Below are positions 16,538-24,408 of a DNA stretch of 32,930 bases, piece after piece; positions within the stretch are counted from its first letter, which is position 1; every line of letters starts with the position of its first letter. The notes under the pieces were generated by a model. It saw nothing but the letters and a program-made list of their open reading frames with translations. It was not told the DNA's origin and ran no database searches. The DNA comes from an uncultured Pelagibacteraceae bacterium. GTDB taxonomy: Bacteria; Pseudomonadota; Alphaproteobacteria; Pelagibacterales; Pelagibacteraceae. The stretch is taken from positions 32,501 through 65,430 of the forward strand of contig CACDHZ010000002.1 in NCBI GenBank assembly GCA_902552705.1, in the 5' to 3' direction. The position numbers and the translations under genes were made by a program.

Positions 16538-17510
16538 TTTAAAAAAAAAAATAAATGTAGGAATTATAGGGTCAGGTAAAATGGCCAAAGAGTACATTGC
16601 TGTAATTAAATCATTTAACCACAAATTAACATATTTATTTTCTCCTTCTAAAAATAGAAATGCAAAGTTAATCGCAAAAAAAAATAAAGCAATCTATTTG
16701 AAAAGTTATAATGAAATATTAATGGCCAAGAATGTTGATGTTTGGATTGTATGTACATCTTGGAATAAATTAAAAAAAGTTTTTTTTAAAATTTCAAAAA
16801 TTAGAAAACCAATTTTATTTGAAAAATCTTTAATTTTAACTTCTAGAGAAATTAGCAATGTTTTAAAACAAAAAAATTTTTTTTCAGTAAATAAGATGTC
16901 ATTTGCTTATAATCGAAATTATTATGATTATATATTTTTTTTATGTAATTTTATAAAAAAAAATAAATTGACATATGGAAATGCTTTTTTTTATGATTCA
17001 TATAAAAATATTTCTAAAAAACATAAAATTCCAAATTCTTTTATACCATATTACATAACTTCACACTGGATATCATTAATTTGTAAAATTTTTAATATTT
17101 GTAATATTAAGATTATAAAGGTTGTTAAAAATGATATTACAAAAAATGATAATCTAAATTTTAAAAAAATAAGTATTATTTTAAAATTTAAGAAAAAAGA
17201 AATTAAATTTGATATTTTTAATTTTCCAAATTTACCCAATAACCATAGTATTAAATTTTTTTTTAGTAAAAAAATAATTGAAATTTCACCAATAGAAAAG
17301 ATTAAGATTTTTAATAAATTTAAAAAAAAAGGCTCAAATAAATATTTTTTACAGTTAGATGAAAAATTAGTTGACTATAAATTTAAGCCCGGTTTAAGAT
17401 TTCAATACTATGATTTTATTAATCATTTTTTAAATAAAAAAAAGTCATTACTTACAACATCTCTCAAAGATTTATTAGAGATATACAAAATATGTAAATT
17501 GGTGAGTTAA
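16485..17510 (+). CDS. Divergent Gfo/Idh/MocA-like oxidoreductase
   Basis: This protein has up to 341 residues. NVGIIGSGKMAKEY (24-37) is the nucleotide-binding turn and VDVWIVCTSW the next strand. The family signature EKP is E113-K114-S115, so the lysine is retained and the proline lost. The second domain is short on recognisable motifs. An ATG start at 16485 implies a 53-base overlap with the upstream radical SAM gene, long for this genome. TTG at 16500 would shorten it, and the domain itself begins only around codon 22, after an 11-A tract (16541-16551), so the true start is uncertain. Activity may be altered or lost; the neighbours suggest a role in the same sugar pathway. Confidence 0.68.
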   Translation: MEKNLLKTGKIIFPKKLNLKKKINVGIIGSGKMAKEYIAVIKSFNHKLTYLFSPSKNRNAKLIAKKNKAIYLKSYNEILMAKNVDVWIVCTSWNKLKKVFFKISKIRKPILFEKSLILTSREISNVLKQKNFFSVNKMSFAYNRNYYDYIFFLCNFIKKNKLTYGNAFFYDSYKNISKKHKIPNSFIPYYITSHWISLICKIFNICNIKIIKVVKNDITKNDNLNFKKISIILKFKKKEIKFDIFNFPNLPNNHSIKFFFSKKIIEISPIEKIKIFNKFKKKGSNKYFLQLDEKLVDYKFKPGLRFQYYDFINHFLNKKKSLLTTSLKDLLEIYKICKLVS

Positions 17511-17517
17511 TATATAA

Positions 17518-18669
17518 ATGCAGATTAAAAATATTAAAATCTATTTCATAAGAAAAAAAAAATATGAATTATCTTATCCAAGGCCAACTTTTCATAAAGA
17601 AGGTTTTGTTTTTATTAAACTGATTAGTGAAGAAAATTTGGAAGGTTTTGGAGAACCCTCTCCATACATAACAAGTCCAAAAAAATTAATAAGCATAATA
17701 AAAAAAATTTATCTAAAATACTTTCAAAAAAAAAAATTAAATATTTCTTATGTAGAAAAATTAAAAAAGAAAAGTAAAAATAATTTATTAAATTTAATAC
17801 TACCCGCATTTGATCAAGCGATATATGAAATCTATTCAAAAAAAAAAAAAGTGAATGTTTCTAAAATTTTAAATAAAAAAACACTTCTTAGTGTTAATTT
17901 TTATGCAAGTGGAGGAATGTTTTTTGAAGGTCAAAGTTTTGAAAAAATATTAAATGAAGCAATAAACTCAAAAAAAGAAGGCTATTTTGGTTATAAATAT
18001 AGACCTTTAATGCCAAAGAGTAATTTAAATCATCAACAAAGAATGAAAAATCCTCCTCCATTAAACATTAAAGCAATAGAAAAATTTTCTAGTAAATTAA
18101 GATCAAAAGTTGGACCAAAATTTAAATTAATGGTTGATTTAGGTTGCAGATGTCAAAATATTAAACAAACATCTTACCTTTTTGAAATGTTCAAAGAACA
18201 CGATTATTATTTTGTAGAGGAGCCTTTTAAAAGAAATTTAGATTCTTACAAAATGTTAAATAAGATTAAAACTAAAATAAATATTGCTGGAGGTGAAAAT
18301 ATAAATAACATTCAACAATTTAATAATTGGAATAAAAAAGGATATTTTAATTTTTTTCAACCAGATACAAATCTAATGCTTTTTAATGAGATTAATTTTA
18401 TGATTGGTAAAATTGGTCATAAAAAAATTATTTTGCATAATTGGTGTAACAAAATAAATTTTTTATCTAATATCAATTTTGCTTTTTCTTTAAAGAAAAA
18501 AATACTTGTAGAAAAAAATATAATTCATAATCCATATGATAATTTTTTCGAAATAGAAAAACAAAATATTAAAAATGGAAAAATTGATTTCAAAAATACT
18601 ATAGGATATGGTTTATCTATTAATTATTCAAAAAAAAATAGTCTAGAAATTTATGAAACAAAACTTTAA
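17518..18669 (+). CDS. Enolase-superfamily enzyme (mandelate racemase-like subgroup)
   Basis: This 383-residue protein has the metal ligands D207 (LMVDLGC), E234 (FVEEPF) and E260 (AGGEN), in the order expected for the enolase superfamily barrel. A K160-Y-R162 pair stands where mandelate racemase-type enzymes have KxK. QPD (281-283) and H307 (ILHNW) give the Asp-His dyad on the other face. Members with this residue set mostly dehydrate sugar acids to 2-keto-3-deoxy acids or epimerise them. The capping domain is at the N-terminus (GFGEPSPY). It follows the Gfo/Idh gene by 7 bases and overlaps the cytidylyltransferase gene by 17. A dehydratase or epimerase acting on a sugar acid in this pathway is a reasonable inference. 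A 13-A tract occupies 17838-17850. Confidence 0.8.
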   Translation: MQIKNIKIYFIRKKKYELSYPRPTFHKEGFVFIKLISEENLEGFGEPSPYITSPKKLISIIKKIYLKYFQKKKLNISYVEKLKKKSKNNLLNLILPAFDQAIYEIYSKKKKVNVSKILNKKTLLSVNFYASGGMFFEGQSFEKILNEAINSKKEGYFGYKYRPLMPKSNLNHQQRMKNPPPLNIKAIEKFSSKLRSKVGPKFKLMVDLGCRCQNIKQTSYLFEMFKEHDYYFVEEPFKRNLDSYKMLNKIKTKINIAGGENINNIQQFNNWNKKGYFNFFQPDTNLMLFNEINFMIGKIGHKKIILHNWCNKINFLSNINFAFSLKKKILVEKNIIHNPYDNFFEIEKQNIKNGKIDFKNTIGYGLSINYSKKNSLEIYETKL

Positions 18670-19381
18670 CATAGTTGCAGTTGTGTCTGCTAGAGGTGGC
18701 TCAAAAGGAATTCCAGGTAAAAATATAAAATCACTTAATGGTAAGCCATTAGTTTTATATTCTTTAAAATCTCTTTTAAAAATAAAAGAAATTAACAAAA
18801 TAGTTTTATCCTCTGATAGCAATAAGATTTTGAATATTGCAAAAAAATTTTCAAAAAAAATTCAATTAATGAAAAGGCCTAAGCGTTTAGCAGTTGATAA
18901 AACACCATTAACTTCTGTTGTTAAATATACAGCATTAGAATTAGAAAAAAAAGGATATGTCGCTGACTATGTTTTACAAATAGCACCTACTTGTCCATTT
19001 ATTAAGATTCAAACAATTAAAAATATAATTAAGCTATTAAAAAAAGGCAATGAATGTGTAGTAACATTAAAAAAAATAGAACATGAACATCCATATAGAG
19101 CAAAACATTTGAATAAAAAAAATAATCAGTTTAAAAGTTTTTTAAAAAATATTAATGTGGAGAAATTTATTTCTAGGCAAGACCTTCCCACATTATACTG
19201 CACTTCAGGAGGAATATATGCCCGAAGTTTTAAATTATTAAAAAAATTTAATGAAAAAGATTTTAATTTAGGTAAAAGACCTATAGGTATAGTTGTTAAT
19301 GATATTGAAGCAATTAATATTGATAGACATATAGATTTTGACTTTGCTGAATTAATATCTAAAAAATACAATTTAAGATGA
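18653..19381 (+). CDS. Second CMP-ulosonate cytidylyltransferase (NeuA-like)
   Basis: A 242-residue protein with the CTP-binding loop SARGGSKGIPGKNIK (12-26), IVLSSDSNKI, MKRPKRLAVDKTPL, LQIAPTCPF, and a CTSGGIYARS segment. These are typical of acylneuraminate/legionaminate cytidylyltransferases and distinct from PseF, which has a DAGQFYWG block instead. The enzyme should activate a nonulosonic or related 3-deoxy-ulosonic acid as its CMP derivative. PseF is already present for pseudaminic acid, so this implies a second CMP-sugar, most likely the product of the preceding genes. It overlaps the enolase-like gene by 17 bases and the next gene by ATGA (19378-19381). Confidence 0.87.
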   Translation: MKQNFNIVAVVSARGGSKGIPGKNIKSLNGKPLVLYSLKSLLKIKEINKIVLSSDSNKILNIAKKFSKKIQLMKRPKRLAVDKTPLTSVVKYTALELEKKGYVADYVLQIAPTCPFIKIQTIKNIIKLLKKGNECVVTLKKIEHEHPYRAKHLNKKNNQFKSFLKNINVEKFISRQDLPTLYCTSGGIYARSFKLLKKFNEKDFNLGKRPIGIVVNDIEAINIDRHIDFDFAELISKKYNLR

Positions 19382-20751
19382 AAAAAATTACAGAAAAAAT
19401 ATCTATAATCATAAGAACAAAAAATGAAGAACGATGGATTGAGCAATGTTTAAAAAAAATATTTGATCAAAGTTATGATAATTTTGAGGTCATTATTGTA
19501 GATAACAACTCAAAAGATAATACATTACAAAAAGCAAAAAAATTCCCAGTCAAAGTCGTTAAAATAAATAAATTTCTTCCAGGTAAAGCAATTAATTTAG
19601 GAATTAAAAAATCTAAAGGCACAATAATTGTTTGCCTTTCAGCACATTGTATTCCTGTAAATGATAATTGGTTAAAAAAAATTTCATATGCACTTAAAAA
19701 TCCAAAGATAGCAGGCGTATATGGAAGACAAAAGCCCCTTAGTTACTCTAGTGACTTTGATAAAAGAGATCTTATCAATTTATTTGGCCCAGAGAGAAAG
19801 ATTCAAAAAAAAGATACTTTTTTCCATAATGCTAATAGTGCATTTAAAAAAAAATTATGGAGAAAAATACCTTTTGATGAAAAAACAAAACATATAGAAG
19901 ATAGAATTTGGGGTAACGAAGTAATAAATAAAGGTTATAAGATTATTTATGAACCAGACGCTCCAGTTTATCATTGGCATGGTATTAACCAAGATATGGA
20001 GCCAAGCAGGTGTAAAAGGATTGTAAATATATTAGAAACTTTGAATCAAGATTTTAAATCTAATATTTTAGAAAATGAAATAAATCCAAATTGTATAGCA
20101 ATTATTCCTCTTAGAGGGGAAACATTGAATATTGATAATAATTTCTCTCTTTTGGATGTTACAGTAAATCAATTAAAAAAATCTAAATTAATCAAAGACA
20201 TTTATTTAGCAACAGATAACAAAAAAAGTAAAAAAATTGGTCTTAAAGCAAAAATAAAAGTGCCTTTTTTACGACCAAAAAACTTATCAGATACTTTTAT
20301 TGATATTAAATCAATACTAACTTTCTTTTTAGATCGATTAGAGAAAAATAAAACAGTTGATATAGTAGTTGTAGCAACAGAAAATTTTCCTCTTAGAAAT
20401 TCTAGCATGTTTGACAAAATGATTAATAAATTAATAAAAAATAATTTAGACACAGTGATTGCCTGTAAAGAAGAAAAGGGATCTATTTTTATAAAAAAAG
20501 ATAATAAGATTAACAAAGTTAATGATGGAGAAGTACCATTTAAATTAAGGTCTCAAGACGCATTTACCTCAAGAATTGGAATAGCTTGTGTAACAAGAGC
20601 ATCAAGCCTAAGAAAAGAAGGAAATTTATTTTCTAGTAGATTGGGATATCATTTTGTTGACAATAATTTGGAAATTACAGAAGTAAATAACAAAAATTTA
20701 TCAAAGCAAATAAAAGAAATAATTAAAATAACTTATAATAACAATAAATAA
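19378..20751 (+). CDS. GT2 glycosyltransferase fused to a degenerate cytidylyltransferase-like domain
   Basis: This 457-residue protein has two parts. Residues 1 to about 235 form a GT2 domain: ISIIIRTKNEERWIE, VIIVDNNSKDNT, LPGKAINLGI, CLSAHCIP (86-93) where a DxD would be expected, and HIEDRIWG with the catalytic-base region. From about 239 the chain resembles CMP-sugar synthetases: CIAIIPLRG (239-247), then DIYLATDNKKSKKI and VPFLRPKNLSD. The CTP-loop signature RGGSKGI is replaced by RGETLNI, so the second domain is probably inactive in catalysis and may bind nucleotide or serve as a docking unit. The direct ATGA overlap with the cytidylyltransferase gene suggests donor hand-over. It probably transfers a CMP-activated sugar, an inference from the fusion. 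Confidence 0.8.
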   Translation: MKKITEKISIIIRTKNEERWIEQCLKKIFDQSYDNFEVIIVDNNSKDNTLQKAKKFPVKVVKINKFLPGKAINLGIKKSKGTIIVCLSAHCIPVNDNWLKKISYALKNPKIAGVYGRQKPLSYSSDFDKRDLINLFGPERKIQKKDTFFHNANSAFKKKLWRKIPFDEKTKHIEDRIWGNEVINKGYKIIYEPDAPVYHWHGINQDMEPSRCKRIVNILETLNQDFKSNILENEINPNCIAIIPLRGETLNIDNNFSLLDVTVNQLKKSKLIKDIYLATDNKKSKKIGLKAKIKVPFLRPKNLSDTFIDIKSILTFFLDRLEKNKTVDIVVVATENFPLRNSSMFDKMINKLIKNNLDTVIACKEEKGSIFIKKDNKINKVNDGEVPFKLRSQDAFTSRIGIACVTRASSLRKEGNLFSSRLGYHFVDNNLEITEVNNKNLSKQIKEIIKITYNNNK

Positions 20752-21938
20752 TGCATCTATTTGTTGTTCATCAATTCCCTGATTATGATAATTTTGTTCC
20801 AATTGTCATAAATCTTAAAAAAAAAATAGAATCGAATTTTTCAATTATAAATATTTTTCCGGTTCATGATTTAAAATATTATGGATTTAATTCATTATTA
20901 GAAAAATATAAAATAGAATTAATTGATGTATTTAAAATTAACAAAAAATCAATATTGATTAATATTTTATTAAGTATAATAAAAATATTTCCAAATACGA
21001 TAATAAAAAAATTAAATAGGATATGGTATTATTTTTACCATAAATATACTTTATTTAATACTAGTCAGTTAGTTAACTTAATCAAAAATAAAAAAATAAA
21101 ATCGATAAATATTGATGAAAGTTTACCCGAAGGATACAAAAAAATTATATCTTTAGCATGCAAGGAAACAAAGATTAAATTTATTTGTTATAGAATAGGA
21201 ATTGAAATGAGAAAAGATATAAGACTTACAATAGATGATTACAATATGTATGATAACACAATAATACAGGACGAAAATTTAAATTTAGATCATACTGAAG
21301 AAAATGAAAAAAAATTTATAAGAATTGCAAATCAAAGATATTCATTAGATTGGCTAGATGAAGTAGAGGTTGCTTATAGATATAAACTTAAAGAATATTT
21401 TTTAAATAGAGAAAAAAAGAAATTGAAAGTGTTATTAGTAACAAGACCTATGTTTTCCAATAAATCTTGGCAAATGATTTTAGAAAAATTGAAAACAATT
21501 AAAAATATAGAATTGAGAATAAAATTTAAACCTAGGGGTCAATTTCGACCTTTGCATACTCAAGAAAATATAATTAACGAATATAATACTTCCGAGTTAG
21601 TAAATTGGTCTGATGTTATAGTTTCTCACTCTTCAAGTATTTTAATGGAGGCCATTATTAAAAACAAAAGAATTTTGTTTTGCAATTTTTTGTTTGCATT
21701 AGAGGGAAAAAAAGAAATCAAATATATTTTTGAGGATTATGATATTGTTGAATACGTTAATAAAATTGAGGATTTAATTAACAAAATTCAACAGTTCGAT
21801 AGAATTAAAATAAATCTTTATGATAATGAAAATTACCAGAAATCAAAAAAAATTTTTTTAGAAAGAAATTTAGGAAATGATTTTTTTAGTAATAAAAATA
21901 TTTTTAAAAAAGAGTTCACTGATATTTACCAAAATTAA
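20751..21938 (+). CDS. GT-B-like surface-polysaccharide glycosyltransferase candidate
   Basis: I do not recognise a specific family for this 395-residue protein. A Rossmann-like N-terminus (HLFVVHQFP) precedes a basic, hydrophobic stretch at about 66-105. The C-terminal half has VLLVTRPM (227-234) and SDVIVSHSSSILMEA (287-301), followed by IIKNKRILF. This SHSSS-x-EA pattern is common in GT-B glycosyltransferases and capsule-type transferases, where it lines the donor nucleotide pocket. The start ATG shares one base with the upstream stop (TAATG). It is the last gene of the plus-strand operon, facing a convergent gene of similar size and general design. It is probably a cytoplasmic glycosyltransferase using one of the locus sugars. 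Confidence 0.55.
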   Translation: MHLFVVHQFPDYDNFVPIVINLKKKIESNFSIINIFPVHDLKYYGFNSLLEKYKIELIDVFKINKKSILINILLSIIKIFPNTIIKKLNRIWYYFYHKYTLFNTSQLVNLIKNKKIKSINIDESLPEGYKKIISLACKETKIKFICYRIGIEMRKDIRLTIDDYNMYDNTIIQDENLNLDHTEENEKKFIRIANQRYSLDWLDEVEVAYRYKLKEYFLNREKKKLKVLLVTRPMFSNKSWQMILEKLKTIKNIELRIKFKPRGQFRPLHTQENIINEYNTSELVNWSDVIVSHSSSILMEAIIKNKRILFCNFLFALEGKKEIKYIFEDYDIVEYVNKIEDLINKIQQFDRIKINLYDNENYQKSKKIFLERNLGNDFFSNKNIFKKEFTDIYQN

Positions 21939-21945
21939 ATTCGTC

Positions 21946-21980
21946 AATTTAAATTAAAATTTATTTTAAATTAATTTTTT
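21946..21980. terminator. AT-only hairpin between convergent genes
   Basis: An inverted repeat centred at 21961 pairs TTAAAAT with ATTTTAA around a TT loop and continues outward for about six more pairs with two mismatches. On the plus strand it is followed by six T (21975-21980). It overlaps the stop of the minus-strand gene. A bidirectional terminator is plausible, but the stem contains no G or C and its stability is doubtful. Confidence 0.38.
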
Positions 21981-23150
21981 ACTAAATTTTTCAATTTCTT
22001 TATCGATTATTTTTTCAATAGGTAAAGAATCTTTATTAGTAAAATAACTGTTCCTTATAGACTTTTCATAATTTTTAATTTTTAAATTTAAATCATTAAT
22101 TAACTTTTTTTTTTTTATTTTAAAATTTTTTTCAATATCATGTTCAACAAAAGAAAATCTATTTACATAAAAAAGCCTTCTTGTATTTAGATAATCTCCT
22201 AATGTATTACTTTTCAAACTAATAATTTTCTTTTTAAGAAAAATTGCACTAAATATTGCAGTTGACTCATGAAATAATACCATAAATGAATTTAAGATAT
22301 ATTTTTCAGTTTTATATTTAAATAATTTGAATTTATTTAAAGTTTTTTTATATATCTTAAAGTTTGATGAAGGATGAAGACAAACTATAACTTCTTTTTT
22401 AAATATTTTACTTAAATTATTTAAATAAGTTTTTAAAAATAAAAGATAATTATTTACCATTTCATCATTTATTATATGTCCTCTTTTTGAAATATCCTTA
22501 TGAAATATCCCTGTGTCTATAAAAGTAATATATTTTTTTGATTGTCTTTTTTTATTTTGATTCAGTGGCAACTTAACGCTAGTATTTTTTATATTTTTAT
22601 ATTTTTTAATTAAAAATATTCTTTTATTTTTAATATTACTATATTCTTTAAACACATTTTTTTGGGCAATACATAATAAATCTATCGGATCTACTATTCT
22701 TAAAATGATTAGAATTCTATGAAAAATCAAAGATAGTTTTTTTGTAAATAAAAATTTTATTTTTTGTGTAAAATTTACATGTAACCAATTTTCAGCTTTA
22801 TAATTAGACAGTGCGTAAATATTAAAAAAAGAAATTTGAAAAATATTTTTTTTACTAGTTAGATAATAGAAAAGTATATGCTCAAATTTAAATGACAAAT
22901 TATTAATAAGAAATATTTTATTTTTTTTTAAAAAATTATTCAATTCGGTAATATTTTTTGGGCTAAAATGAATAATATTTTTTTTTTTAAAAAATTTATA
23001 ATCTATTTTTAATTTTTTCTTATTAAAGATGTTATGAGTATTTATGAAATAAAACTTTTTATATTTCTTACCTAAATAGTCGTATAAATTTTGTTGAAGA
23101 TAATATTTTTTTTCACAAGAAGCACTATTGCTTAATTCAGCTATTATCAT
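21966..23150 (-). CDS. Capsule/sialyltransferase-like GT-B protein candidate
   Basis: This 394-residue, very Lys/Phe/Ile-rich protein has recognisable motifs only in its C-terminal half: VIVCLHPSSN (254-263) and FHESTAIFSAIF (293-304), followed by KKKIISL. An HP motif before a second (S/T)-rich nucleotide-pocket motif is the pattern of polysialyltransferase/LOS-sialyltransferase-like and capsule GT-B enzymes, whose donors are often CMP-sugars. That fits a locus with two CMP-ulosonate synthetases, but this reading is an inference. The N-terminus (IIAELSNSASCEKKYYL) has no signal peptide. It is a single-gene unit on the minus strand between two plus-strand operons, with its own upstream region shared with pseB. 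Confidence 0.52.
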   Translation of the reverse strand: MIIAELSNSASCEKKYYLQQNLYDYLGKKYKKFYFINTHNIFNKKKLKIDYKFFKKKNIIHFSPKNITELNNFLKKNKIFLINNLSFKFEHILFYYLTSKKNIFQISFFNIYALSNYKAENWLHVNFTQKIKFLFTKKLSLIFHRILIILRIVDPIDLLCIAQKNVFKEYSNIKNKRIFLIKKYKNIKNTSVKLPLNQNKKRQSKKYITFIDTGIFHKDISKRGHIINDEMVNNYLLFLKTYLNNLSKIFKKEVIVCLHPSSNFKIYKKTLNKFKLFKYKTEKYILNSFMVLFHESTAIFSAIFLKKKIISLKSNTLGDYLNTRRLFYVNRFSFVEHDIEKNFKIKKKKLINDLNLKIKNYEKSIRNSYFTNKDSLPIEKIIDKEIEKFSKKLI

Positions 23151-23421
23151 AATATTTTATTAGTATATTTAATTTACTATTATCATAAGTCTACAAATTC
23201 TAAAAAATATTAGTAATAAACTGTAAAAATTTCATAAACAATATAATTCAAAGATAATTGATAATATCCAGATGACCTATAAGACTTAATATATTAAAAT
23301 ATATTTATAAAATAAATCAATTTAGCCTTAGTTTGACCTAATTTATTTGATTTTTTAGATAAACAATTATACGTAAATGTTTAATAAATAAAATATATCT
23401 AGTTATTTTAATTGATAAATA
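23151..23421. promoter_or_regulatory. Divergent 271-base spacer upstream of pseB
   Basis: This is the largest gene-free stretch of the window. On the plus strand TTGACC (23333-23338), a 17-base gap and TAGATA (23356-23361) could form a promoter about 60 bases before the pseB ATG; the -10 match is poor. No convincing minus-strand promoter was found. I see no tRNA, no small reading frame of note, no ops/JUMPstart element (GGCGGTAG) and no copy of the GTTCA-N5-TGAAC site found at 30026-30060. Confidence 0.32.
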
Positions 23422-24408
23422 ATGAATTTAAATAAAAAAAATATTCTAATTACTGGTGGCACAGGCTCTTTTGGAAGAGCATGTGTTAGGCATATATTAA
23501 AAAATTATAATCCTAATAAACTAGTTATTTTTTCTAGGGATGAATTAAAGCAATATGAAATGTTACAAGATCTAAAAAACATTAATGTAAAAAATAGTTG
23601 TTTAAGATTTTTTTTAGGAGATGTTAGAGATAAAGATAGATTAGATTTGGCTTTAAAAGGTATCAATTACGTTATCCATGCAGCTGCACTAAAACAAGTT
23701 CCTGCAGCAGAATATAATCCAATGGAGTTTGTAAAAACAAATATAATAGGAGCAGAAAATATTATTTTTGCTAGCATAAATAATAAAGTTGAAAGAGTGA
23801 TAAGTTTATCAACTGATAAAGCCGCTAACCCTATAAACCTATATGGCGCAACCAAACTAGCTGCAGATAAGTTATTTACTGCTGCAAATAATTTAAGTAA
23901 AGGTAAGCCAATATTTTCTTCGGTGAGATATGGAAACGTTTTAGGATCTAGAGGATCAGTAGTACCTTTTTTTAATTCATATCGTCAAAATAAAAATCAA
24001 AAAATTCCCATAACTCATACTAGCATGACAAGATTTTTTATTTCTTTAGAAGATAGTGTAAAATTTGTGCTTAATTCATTAAAATTAATGAAAGGTGGAG
24101 AAATTTTTGTACCAAAAATTCCTTCAGTAAAAATTGTTGATTTAGCTAAAGCTATAGTCCCAAATAGAAAGCACAAAATTATTGGAGTTAGACCAGGTGA
24201 AAAAATTGCTGAAGTATTAATTACCAAGGATGAGTCAAAAAATACTTTAGAGTTCAAAAATCATTATGTTATTAATTCCGAAATATTTGGGAACCATAAT
24301 AAAAAAAAATATAAATTAAAAGATTTCGAGTATAATTCGTCAAAAAATAGTCATTTTTTAAATGAAAAACAAATTAGACTTATTTGTAAAAATTTAAAAT
24401 TAATATGA
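23422..24408 (+). CDS. pseB: UDP-GlcNAc 4,6-dehydratase (inverting), PseB
   Basis: This 328-residue short-chain dehydrogenase-type enzyme catalyses the first step of pseudaminic acid synthesis: UDP-GlcNAc dehydration with C5 inversion to UDP-2-acetamido-2,6-dideoxy-beta-L-arabino-hexos-4-ulose. The NADP loop is TGGTGSFG (11-18), followed by FSRDELKQYEM, DVRDKDRL, and HAAALKQVPAAEYNP. The catalytic residues D132, K133 and Y141 lie in LSTDKAANPINLYGATK, the same triad as in H. pylori FlaA1. RYGNVLGSRGSVVPFF and RPGEK complete the pattern. It starts a four-gene plus-strand operon; its stop overlaps the pseC start (ATGA, 24405-24408). The soluble form, without the membrane segments of WbpM-type enzymes, fits PseB. 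Confidence 0.95.
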   Translation: MNLNKKNILITGGTGSFGRACVRHILKNYNPNKLVIFSRDELKQYEMLQDLKNINVKNSCLRFFLGDVRDKDRLDLALKGINYVIHAAALKQVPAAEYNPMEFVKTNIIGAENIIFASINNKVERVISLSTDKAANPINLYGATKLAADKLFTAANNLSKGKPIFSSVRYGNVLGSRGSVVPFFNSYRQNKNQKIPITHTSMTRFFISLEDSVKFVLNSLKLMKGGEIFVPKIPSVKIVDLAKAIVPNRKHKIIGVRPGEKIAEVLITKDESKNTLEFKNHYVINSEIFGNHNKKKYKLKDFEYNSSKNSHFLNEKQIRLICKNLKLI

